Source of the DNA: an uncultured Clostridia bacterium
GTDB taxonomy: Bacteria > Bacillota > Clostridia > Oscillospirales > Acutalibacteraceae
DNA: 58,196 nucleotides
NCBI GenBank assembly: GCA_947631705.1
Contig: CANRMJ010000006.1
Span: 1 to 58,196, forward strand
Reading direction: 5' to 3'
Shown here: piece after piece, positions 45,723-52,683 of the stretch
How positions within the stretch are numbered: position 1 is the stretch's first letter
Layout: each line of letters opens with the position of its first letter
Notes under the pieces: model-generated
What the model was told of the DNA's origin: nothing
Databases searched by the model: none
Seen by the model: only the letters and a program-made list of their open reading frames with translations
Position numbers and translations under genes: made by a program

Positions 45723-46763
45723 ATGAGATGGAGCGACTTTGATGATAGTTATTTTGCGATCAGCATAAATTTCAGTGATGATAAGAAAACTTTTCACGCG
45801 TATACTAATCCTATTTCAAGTTCTGATACGGATATGCTAAATGTATCTGATAGCGTATTTGATGAATTAAATCGGTTTATTGAATTTGATTTCAGGTTTG
45901 TCTTTCAATACAGAAAAGAATTAAAATCTATTTATGATAAAGTTTTGAATTCTTATATTGATAACAGTAGGGCATTAGAACTGTTCAATGAATATATAAA
46001 TATTTTCAAAAGTATATCTGCTGAAATTGAAAAAGAGTTACCAATGCTTTCTCGTGCATTAAATATTTTCATTGAAGAAAAACAATCAATAGAGAATTAT
46101 GTTAAATTTGATTTCATATCACCGATGGATGAACTGTGGTATGAACTTGACGGCGTACTTGTACTGCAAAGAGATTTGTATATGAGGTTTGAAGAATTAA
46201 GTGAAGAGCAGTTAAAAACGGCAGACAGAAAGCATCTGCCTGTACTTGATGATTTAGGAAGTTTTAATGTAAAGGTTGATTTGAGTTATGACAATGGTGA
46301 ATTGAAACAAATCTATTTAGTTAATTCGGCGGAAATACTTTATTCACTGCTTACGAGTTACTTCTTTGCCTCAAAGCCCAATATTACACTTTGTCAGAAC
46401 TGTAACCGTTTCTTTGAACCAAAAACAAAAAAGGTTACGCTGTACTGTGACAGAATAACCCCAAATGGCTCGACCTGCAAAAAAGTGGGAGCAGTATCTA
46501 AATATCAAAATAGCATTGATGAGGATCCTGTACTCAAAAAATATAATTCAGAAAAACACAGAATCTATATGTACTGCGACCGAAGCAAGCTGGATGAATA
46601 TGATTTCTTTGATGATTATTATGATTGGCTTGATATTTTTGAACCAAAGATTAAGGAGTATAAAGCAGGGAATATTTCTGCTGATGAAGTGTTAAGCTTA
46701 CTTGAAGCTGAAAGTAAAAACTATATTCCTTACAGCAAGGATAGACACGATACGGATTGGTAA
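45723..46763 (+). CDS. DUF6076-like zinc-binding protein
   Basis: A 346-residue soluble protein. The N-terminal two thirds are helical and acidic without a familiar motif. Around residue 230 a zinc-finger-like region appears (CQNCNRFFEPKTKKVTLYCDR, then STCKK), with a further Cys-Asp at MYCDRSKLDEYDFFDDYYDW. This fits DUF6076 as I remember it, a family common on clostridial mobile elements. ATG 45723 follows AGGAGGGA; an upstream frame to 45666 is not needed. Divergent from the RepA-like gene and upstream of the RM operon. Function unknown. Confidence 0.65.
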   Translation: MRWSDFDDSYFAISINFSDDKKTFHAYTNPISSSDTDMLNVSDSVFDELNRFIEFDFRFVFQYRKELKSIYDKVLNSYIDNSRALELFNEYINIFKSISAEIEKELPMLSRALNIFIEEKQSIENYVKFDFISPMDELWYELDGVLVLQRDLYMRFEELSEEQLKTADRKHLPVLDDLGSFNVKVDLSYDNGELKQIYLVNSAEILYSLLTSYFFASKPNITLCQNCNRFFEPKTKKVTLYCDRITPNGSTCKKVGAVSKYQNSIDEDPVLKKYNSEKHRIYMYCDRSKLDEYDFFDDYYDWLDIFEPKIKEYKAGNISADEVLSLLEAESKNYIPYSKDRHDTDW

Positions 46764-46837
46764 TTTTAGCAAATATAATAAACATATAAAAAGCAATCAG
46801 TATATGTACATATTTATGGACTTGAAATTTCATAATA

Positions 46838-46866
46838 TTGTATTTGATTATATTTTATGATAAAAT
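46838..46866 (+). promoter_or_regulatory. Promoter of hsdM
   Basis: TTGTAT (46838-46843) - 17 bases - TAAAAT (46861-46866), 46 bases before hsdM. It would drive hsdM and whichever hsdS arrangement lies next to it. Confidence 0.6.
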
Positions 46867-46911
46867 TTATTTTGTAATATTATAACTAATTTTGTTTATT
46901 GAGGTAAATAT

Positions 46912-48480
46912 ATGGCTAAAGCAAATAAAAAAGAAATACCAATGGAAGAAGCACTTTGGAAAAGTGCTGATAAATTAAGAGGTTCGGTAGAACCGTCAGA
47001 ATATAAACATGTTGTTTTAAGTTTGTTTTTTCTGAAGTTTGCAAATGATAAGTTTCAAAAGCAAAGGGAAAAGCTTATTGCTGAGGGCAGAGAATCTTTT
47101 GTTGATAAAAGTTTTGCTTATACAAAGGACAATGTTTTCTATGTTCCGGAGGAAAGCAGATGGTCATATCTTATGGAAAATGCAAAGCAGGAGAATATTG
47201 CTTTGCTTATAGATACTGCTCTTTATACAATAGAAAAGAATAATCCGGCTCTTAAAGGTGCTTTGCCGGATAATTATTACTCGCGTCTTAATATTGATAC
47301 AACCAAACTTGCTTCATTACTTGATGAGATAGATAAAATAGATACACAAAAAGATGAAGAGAATGATGTTATCGGTCGTGTGTATGAATATTTTCTAGCC
47401 AAGTTTGCGCTTAAAGAAGGTAAGGGCAAAGGAGAATTCTATACCCCAAAATCAATTGTTAATCTTATTGCAGAAATGATTGAACCATATAAGGGTAAAA
47501 TCTATGATCCTTGTTGTGGTTCAGGAGGTATGTTTGTTCAGTCATATAAATTTATAGAAAGTCATCAAGGTAATACTCGTGATGTTTCCGTTTATGGACA
47601 AGAGTATACAAATACAACTTTCAAACTGGCAAAGATGAATTTAGCAATTAGAGGTATTACTTGCAATCTTGGTGAACAGGCTGCAAATACTTTCTCAAAC
47701 GATCAGCATAAAGATTTGAAAGCAGATTTTATAATGGCTAATCCGCCCTTTAATCAGAAAGAATGGCGTGCGGAAAATGAACTTGTTGATGATCCGAGAT
47801 GGAATGGTTATGAAGTTCCGCCAACAAGTAATGCAAACTATGGTTGGATTTTGAATATTGTTTCAAAACTATCGCAGGATGGTGTTGCCGGATTTCTGCT
47901 TGCTAATGGTGCTTTGTCAGATGATGGTACGGAGCTAAAAATCAGAAAGCAACTTATTGAAAATCATCTTGTTGAAGCAATAGTAATTCTTCCAAGAAAT
48001 TTATTTTATACAACAGATATCAGTGTTACACTTTGGATTTTGAATAAAAATAAAAAAGAACGCACTATTGAGCAAAATGGAAAATTAAAAAAGTATCGTA
48101 ATAGAGAAAATGAAGTTTTGTTTATGGATCTTCGTCAGATGGGTTCACCATATGAGAAGAAATATATCGAGCTAACAGTTGATGATAGAAAAAAAGTTGC
48201 AGATACATATCATAATTGGCAACAGATTGATTTTGAAGAAACTTATGAAAATGTGCCTGAATTCTGTTATAGTGCAGATATAGATGAAATCGCTGAAAAA
48301 GGTTATACTCTTGTACCAAGCAGATATATTGAATTTGTTAATAGAGATGAAAACATTGATTTCGATACCAAAATGAAAGCCTTGCAGGGCGAACTGAAAG
48401 ACCTGCTTGTGCAAGAGGAAAAGTCAAAGGCTGATTTGCTGAGTGTGTTCAAGGAGTTGGGATATGAAATCGAAATGTAA
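46912..48480 (+). CDS. hsdM: Type I restriction-modification methyltransferase subunit
   Basis: N6-adenine methyltransferase subunit, acting as M2S or R2M2S with HsdS and HsdR. The 522-residue protein has the N-terminal HsdM helical domain (LWKSADKLRGSVEPSEYKHVVL), the S-adenosylmethionine motif DPCCGSGGMF near residue 199, and the catalytic NPPF near residue 277. The C-terminal coiled region contacts HsdS. GAGGTAA precedes the ATG. Its last 17 bases overlap the start of the adjacent hsdS half gene, so that position is translationally coupled to hsdM. Confidence 0.97.
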   Translation: MAKANKKEIPMEEALWKSADKLRGSVEPSEYKHVVLSLFFLKFANDKFQKQREKLIAEGRESFVDKSFAYTKDNVFYVPEESRWSYLMENAKQENIALLIDTALYTIEKNNPALKGALPDNYYSRLNIDTTKLASLLDEIDKIDTQKDEENDVIGRVYEYFLAKFALKEGKGKGEFYTPKSIVNLIAEMIEPYKGKIYDPCCGSGGMFVQSYKFIESHQGNTRDVSVYGQEYTNTTFKLAKMNLAIRGITCNLGEQAANTFSNDQHKDLKADFIMANPPFNQKEWRAENELVDDPRWNGYEVPPTSNANYGWILNIVSKLSQDGVAGFLLANGALSDDGTELKIRKQLIENHLVEAIVILPRNLFYTTDISVTLWILNKNKKERTIEQNGKLKKYRNRENEVLFMDLRQMGSPYEKKYIELTVDDRKKVADTYHNWQQIDFEETYENVPEFCYSADIDEIAEKGYTLVPSRYIEFVNRDENIDFDTKMKALQGELKDLLVQEEKSKADLLSVFKELGYEIEM

Positions 48481-48964
48481 ACTTGGAGATATCATCTCTC
48501 AAAGGAGAGAAAAGTATAACGGTGAAAATCTTCCGATATGTGGCGTTACACGCGATGGCTTTATTCCGCCAAAGCAAAAGGACGCTGATTTAAGTCTATA
48601 TAATGTATTCTACAAAGATGATTTCGTTTTTAACCCGGCAAGAATGGAACTCAATGCCATTGTTTTTAATGACATATACGAAAAGGCGATATGCTCATCT
48701 TTGTATGAAATATTCTATGTAAGCAAACCCGACATAGTATTGCCAAGCTTCCTTGCATTATTAGTTAAGCAAGCTTGGTTCACACGCTATTGTGAGTTCT
48801 TGGGTAGTGGTTCTGCCCGTGAATATTGCAGAGTAGCTAATATATCTGAGATAGAAATAGAATATCCGGATTTAGACGAACAGAGAAGAATAGTAAACGA
48901 ATACGATGTGATAAGAAACCGTATAGCGTTAAAAAGGAGGATAAATGATAATTTAGCGGCTTGA
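48464..48964 (+). CDS. hsdS: HsdS half gene A (N-terminal target-recognition domain, expression site)
   Basis: Specificity subunit half: one target-recognition domain (KCKLGDIISQRREKY to SEIEIEYPDLDEQRRIV) plus the central conserved helix ALKRRINDNLAA. It then stops at TGA 48962, exactly after the inversion repeat. 166 residues against about 370-400 for a full HsdS. ATG 48464 lies within hsdM. Inverting the adjacent 0.66-kb segment would fuse it in frame to half gene B and restore a full protein. A half HsdS might also act as a homodimer, which is known for some truncated HsdS proteins. Confidence 0.88.
   Translation: MKSKCKLGDIISQRREKYNGENLPICGVTRDGFIPPKQKDADLSLYNVFYKDDFVFNPARMELNAIVFNDIYEKAICSSLYEIFYVSKPDIVLPSFLALLVKQAWFTRYCEFLGSGSAREYCRVANISEIEIEYPDLDEQRRIVNEYDVIRNRIALKRRINDNLAA
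48941..48960 (+). repeat. Inversion site S1 (end of half gene A)
   Basis: The 18-bp core TAAATGATAATTTAGCGG in plus orientation within a 20-bp match to S2. It encodes the conserved NDNLA of HsdS. Confidence 0.92.
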
Positions 48965-49576
48965 TAATGTGGTTAAAACCGTTGTTTGAAGTTCCACCAA
49001 TTCAAATATTTCAGCATTATTTAAGGAAATCGCCCTTCTTATTATATCGGCTTTCCTCGTGAATTCAGACTGTAATTCGATAGGTGGAATTAGCAGTTGG
49101 TAATTAAGGAGATAATCTATCTTCATATTTGGTCTAACTGATGTGGCACTATTCATTCGACTGATATAGTTTATAAAATCCGTGGTATTGATTGCCCAAT
49201 AAACAAATAGCGGTAATGCTTTTTGATTATCAACTTTCAATCTTATCAAACCGTTGTTATAAACCGCGGAAATATCATTAGGAATATATTGTGTTATGCC
49301 GAGAGTTGCAGTCCTCGTAACGAGAATATCTCCTGCTTGTAGTTTATAGTTCTCGTAAACTACTTTTGTAGCTCTACAAAATGACCAAGAAGCATATTCT
49401 CGACCATTAGTTATATCACCAACTCTCGCACATTTAATTCCAGTATTGTAATTCACTATAGGTACTTTTTGAATTGCGTCTCCTCCTGTATTTGCAGAAA
49501 CAACTACGTCACCTAATGTCGCTTGTTTCCATTTTTCATTACTTTGGGAGAGAAAATCAGAAAACAATGTAGTCAC
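48953..49576 (-). CDS. hsdS: HsdS half gene B (inverted, silent C-terminal target-recognition domain)
   Basis: Second-half HsdS module in reverse orientation: WKQATLGDVVVSANTGG opens a target-recognition domain, which ends with the C-terminal conserved helix LVELQTTVLTTLSSR. The same type of C-terminus ends the complete hsdS downstream. Its frame is open upstream through S2 (NDNLAAQVTTLF), so fusion to half A at the repeat keeps frame. The nominal GTG at 49576 has no ribosome site and no promoter, so it is best read as a storage cassette, not an expressed gene. Confidence 0.85.
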   Translation of the reverse strand: MTTLFSDFLSQSNEKWKQATLGDVVVSANTGGDAIQKVPIVNYNTGIKCARVGDITNGREYASWSFCRATKVVYENYKLQAGDILVTRTATLGITQYIPNDISAVYNNGLIRLKVDNQKALPLFVYWAINTTDFINYISRMNSATSVRPNMKIDYLLNYQLLIPPIELQSEFTRKADIIRRAISLNNAEIFELVELQTTVLTTLSSR

Positions 49577-49580
49577 TTGC

Positions 49581-49600
49581 GCCGCTAAATTATCATTTAT
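49581..49600 (-). repeat. Inversion site S2 (start of half gene B)
   Basis: Exact reverse complement of the 20 bases of S1. It lies at the N-terminal edge of half gene B. Confidence 0.92.
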
Positions 49601-49618
49601 AATGTATATAAACTTCCA

Positions 49619-49662
49619 ACAGCGGTGGGAGTTAAAACAAAGAACTGCCGCTGGTTTTGTTC
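49619..49662 (+). terminator. Terminator-like hairpin before the recombinase gene
   Basis: Nested stem CAGCGG with CCGCTG plus AGTT with AACT inside it, followed by GGTTTTGTT. It lies between S2 and the recombinase ribosome site, and could separate hsdM-hsdS transcription from the recombinase in the present orientation. Confidence 0.55.
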
Positions 49663-49683
49663 TCTGTTATAAGGAGGATGAAT

Positions 49684-50664
49684 ATGGAAAATAAATTAAC
49701 TACAGAAATAATTCAAAGAATGCTGCCGTATTTGGATAATGCACAGCTGATTAAACTTCGGGAGATTCTCGGAAAAGTTTTGGTTGGTGTTGAACTATCT
49801 GAAAACTATTTAGAGGAAGAGAGTAATGAATGTCTATTAAACTCTTTTATTTCGGCAAAAAGAGTTGAAGGATGTTCTGAAAAATCTCTTAATTATTACT
49901 TGTCGACAATTAATAAAATGCTTCTAACTGTTGATAAGCCTGTTAAGCATATACAAACAGATGATTTAAGAGTGTATTTAACAGAGTATCAATCAGCAAA
50001 ATCCTCAAGTAAAGCAACCATGGATAATATAAGAAGAATTCTTTCAAGTTTCTTTACATGGCTTGAAGATGAAGACTATATTGTAAAAAGTCCTGTGAGA
50101 AGAATACATAAAGTAAAAACAGAAACAAAGATCAAAGAAACTTACAGCGATGAAGCATTAGAATTGATGCGGGATAATTGTAAAAATCTGCGAGATTTAG
50201 CAATCATCGATTTGTTATCATCAACCGGCATGAGAGTTGGTGAAATGGTGTTACTGAATAAAGAAGATATTGATTTTGCGGAACGAGAGTGCGTTGTATT
50301 CGGTAAAGGTAAAAAAGAAAGAATAGTTTATTTTGATGCAAGAACAAAAATACATTTAAAAAATTATATTGACAGCAGGAAAGATGATAATCCGGCCCTT
50401 TTTGTTACATTAAATAAACCTAACACAAGACTTACAATTTGTGGAGTTGAAATAAGGTTAAGAGAACTGGGGAAAAGACTTAATATAGAAAAAGTTCACC
50501 CACATAAATTCAGAAGAACATTAGCAACAATGGCTATTGATAAGGGGATGCCGGTTGAACAATTGCAATGCCTTTTAGGGCACAAAAGAGTAGACACTAC
50601 ATTGCAATACGCAATGGTTAAACAGAGCAATGTGAAACTTGCTCATAGGAAATACATCGGTTGA
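49684..50664 (+). CDS. Tyrosine recombinase of the hsdS inversion system
   Basis: XerC/D-like site-specific recombinase, presumed to act on S1-S4. The product (326 residues) has an N-terminal SAM-like core-binding domain (about 55-140, YYLSTINKMLL to FFTWLEDEDYI) and a catalytic domain. The catalytic residues are Arg184 in STGMRVGEM, the HPHKFRRT box, the LGHKRVDTT box and Tyr309 in LQYAMV. ATG 49684 follows AAGGAGG; a frame from 49657 is not needed. Its position inside the hsdS cluster is typical of phase-variable type I systems. Confidence 0.92.
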   Translation: MENKLTTEIIQRMLPYLDNAQLIKLREILGKVLVGVELSENYLEEESNECLLNSFISAKRVEGCSEKSLNYYLSTINKMLLTVDKPVKHIQTDDLRVYLTEYQSAKSSSKATMDNIRRILSSFFTWLEDEDYIVKSPVRRIHKVKTETKIKETYSDEALELMRDNCKNLRDLAIIDLLSSTGMRVGEMVLLNKEDIDFAERECVVFGKGKKERIVYFDARTKIHLKNYIDSRKDDNPALFVTLNKPNTRLTICGVEIRLRELGKRLNIEKVHPHKFRRTLATMAIDKGMPVEQLQCLLGHKRVDTTLQYAMVKQSNVKLAHRKYIG

Positions 50665-50674
50665 GGTGAAAGAA

Positions 50675-51778
50675 ATGAAGGAAGGCTACAAAGCACTTGG
50701 TGAATTTATCCGTCAGATAGATATTCGTAATACCGAGGGCAAAGAGGATAACCTGTTGGGCGTCTCTGTTCAGAAACGGTTTATCCCCTCTATTGCAAAT
50801 ACAGTCGGAACTGATTTCACAAAATACAAGGTTGTGAAAAAGGGACAGTTTACATATATTCCTGACACCTCTCGCAGAGGAGACAAAATTGCCATTGCTT
50901 TACTCCAAGACTATGAAAAAGGTCTTGTAAGCAATGTCTATACTGTATTTGAAGTGATAGATGAAGAAAAACTCTTGCCGGAATATCTTATGCTTTGGTT
51001 TAGTCGCCCTGAGTTTGATAGATATGCTCGCTTCAAGTCACACGGAAGCGTTCGTGAGATTATGGACTGGGACGAAATGTGCAAGGTCGAATTGCCCGTA
51101 CCGTCCATTGAGAAACAAAGAAGCATAGTAAAGGCTTACAAAGCCATAACAGATAGAATTGAGTTGAAAAGGAAGATAAATGATAATTTAGCGGATACGG
51201 CGCAAACAATTTTTAAGCACCTATTCATTGATACATCAAAGGAAGCAATGCCAGCAAATTGGGAAAAGACACCACTATATCATGTAGCAGATCTTGGAGC
51301 TGGCGGTGATCGTCCTGACGTATTCTCGGAAATCAAAACATCCGAATGTCCTATCCCGATATTTTCAAATGGAATCGAGAATGAAGGTCTTTATGGATTT
51401 ACAGACAAGCCTAAAGTACAAACGGAAAGTGTCACAATTTCTGCCAGAGGCACCGTTGGATATGTATTTCTCAGACAGGAACCTTTTGTTCCTATTGTAA
51501 GGCTTATATATATAACCCCAAACACAACAAGAGTGACGGCGAAATACCTGTACTTTGCTTTGCGATATGCAGAGATGAACAGCACAGGAACGTCCCAGCA
51601 ACAAATCACAGTTCCTGATTTCAGGAATACACCGATTATTGTCCCAGATGCTGCCACTCTCACGGCGTTTATGCACCTTATTGATCCATTGTTCGATGAA
51701 ATTAAACAGCACAAGGAAGAAATCGAACAATTAAGAACCCTTCAAGCAGTATTGTTGCAAACAATATCAAGCCGCTAA
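50675..51778 (+). CDS. hsdS: HsdS complete specificity subunit (domains C and D)
   Basis: DNA-recognition subunit of the type I complex. The product (367 residues) has target-recognition domain C (KALGEFIRQIDIRN to CKVELPVPSIEKQRSIV), the central helix ELKRKINDNLAD at repeat S3, domain D (PLYHVADLGAGGDRPD onward) and the conserved end LRTLQAVLLQTISSR at S4. ATG 50675 lies 11 bases after the recombinase stop with GAGGTGA upstream. It is intact and in the same direction as the recombinase, TIR gene and hsdR. Confidence 0.92.
   Translation: MKEGYKALGEFIRQIDIRNTEGKEDNLLGVSVQKRFIPSIANTVGTDFTKYKVVKKGQFTYIPDTSRRGDKIAIALLQDYEKGLVSNVYTVFEVIDEEKLLPEYLMLWFSRPEFDRYARFKSHGSVREIMDWDEMCKVELPVPSIEKQRSIVKAYKAITDRIELKRKINDNLADTAQTIFKHLFIDTSKEAMPANWEKTPLYHVADLGAGGDRPDVFSEIKTSECPIPIFSNGIENEGLYGFTDKPKVQTESVTISARGTVGYVFLRQEPFVPIVRLIYITPNTTRVTAKYLYFALRYAEMNSTGTSQQQITVPDFRNTPIIVPDAATLTAFMHLIDPLFDEIKQHKEEIEQLRTLQAVLLQTISSR
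51176..51194 (+). repeat. Inversion site S3 (centre of complete hsdS)
   Basis: 19 bases identical to S1, in plus orientation, encoding NDNLA between domains C and D. Confidence 0.92.
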
Positions 51779-51789
51779 ATTATCATTTA
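51771..51789 (-). repeat. Inversion site S4 (end of complete hsdS)
   Basis: 19 bases identical to S2, in minus orientation, spanning the stop codon of the complete hsdS. Confidence 0.92.
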
Positions 51790-51812
51790 GACATAAATAG
51801 GAGATGAATTGG

Positions 51813-52667
51813 ATGAAGAATGATTTGTTAACTCTAATTGAAGCTATTCCTAAAATAGAATCGAAATTCAGAAAAATTGAACCATCACCTGGGCTTTGCA
51901 TTCCGTCGGGAGAGTTCATATATGATGCCCCGGAATTTATAGAGTGGAAAGAAGCGGTCAAATTTGAATTACAAGAGATTTATGACAGAACTCACGATAC
52001 ATATATTTGGAATATTATAAATGTGAATGGAGTTATCCATAAATTCAACGGAAAAAATTTTGATGAGAGAGATAATTTTAATAGGCTAAAAAGCTCTCTT
52101 ATGGTGATACAAAAGAATCTTAATAAATACTATCCGGATGAACCGGGAGGAAGTGAAAATACCGTGATGCTAAAATCTAAATTATTTATAAGCCATGCTT
52201 CAGCGGATATAGAATATGTAAAACCCTTTGTTGAGCTTCTTGCTGACATTGGAATGACTAACGACAATTTATTCTGTTCCTCTGTTCCTGATTATGCTAT
52301 ACCGTTAAATCAGGATATATACGAATATTTGGCTGATTTATTCCGCAATAATAAGCTATATGTTCTTTTTATGCTATCTAATAACTATTATACAAGTCCC
52401 GTCAGTTTGAATGAAATGGGAGCGGCATGGGTCTTGAAGAGCGAATATACGACAATTCTTCTTCCTAAATTTGAGTACAAAGAAATTAAAGGAGCTGTTA
52501 ATCCCAATAAAATAGGAATGACATATGATGATAAAGATGAACTGCTCAAAAAGCGTTTGGGAGAGTTAAAAAATATCATTTCTGAAGAATTTGGAATAAG
52601 TGTTCCAGATATGCGTTGGGAAAAGAAGCGAAATGACTTTATAGATGCAATAAGAAAAATGTCTTGA
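51813..52667 (+). CDS. TIR-domain protein embedded in the type I RM locus
   Basis: The product (284 residues) has an N-terminal helical domain (about 1-115) with no recognised family and a C-terminal TIR domain from about residue 123. The TIR begins KLFISHASADIEYVKPFVELL, continues with FRNNKLYVLFMLSNNYYTS, and has the candidate catalytic Glu201 in SLNEMGAAW. TIR domains of bacterial defence systems cleave NAD or make signalling nucleotides. ATG 51813 is nine bases past GGAG; the ATG at 51804 is too close to it. The gene starts 24 bases after S4 and ends 16 bases before hsdR, so it is cotranscribed with hsdR and fixed outside the inverting segment. A defence or restriction-alleviation role is inference. 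Confidence 0.85.
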   Translation: MKNDLLTLIEAIPKIESKFRKIEPSPGLCIPSGEFIYDAPEFIEWKEAVKFELQEIYDRTHDTYIWNIINVNGVIHKFNGKNFDERDNFNRLKSSLMVIQKNLNKYYPDEPGGSENTVMLKSKLFISHASADIEYVKPFVELLADIGMTNDNLFCSSVPDYAIPLNQDIYEYLADLFRNNKLYVLFMLSNNYYTSPVSLNEMGAAWVLKSEYTTILLPKFEYKEIKGAVNPNKIGMTYDDKDELLKKRLGELKNIISEEFGISVPDMRWEKKRNDFIDAIRKMS

Positions 52668-52683
52668 CAAAGGAGTGACCGCA

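Larger units (their letters stand above)
48941..51789. mobile_element. Invertible hsdS shuffling segment
   Basis: Bounded by repeats S1 and S4 and also containing S2 and S3, orientations plus, minus, plus, minus. It contains half gene B (minus), the tyrosine recombinase and the complete hsdS. Recombination between inverted copies can flip S1-S2, S2-S3, S3-S4 or the whole segment. All four combinations of two N-terminal and two C-terminal recognition domains are then reachable. Confidence 0.85.

Noticed and set aside
48464-49576. hsdS pseudogene degraded by mutation
   Set aside because: Both halves are open, end precisely at the repeat, and would join in frame on inversion, so this is a switch state and not decay.
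48941-51789. CRISPR-like array from the four identical repeats
   Set aside because: Only four copies, widely spaced, alternating in orientation and located at HsdS domain joints; they are inversion sites.
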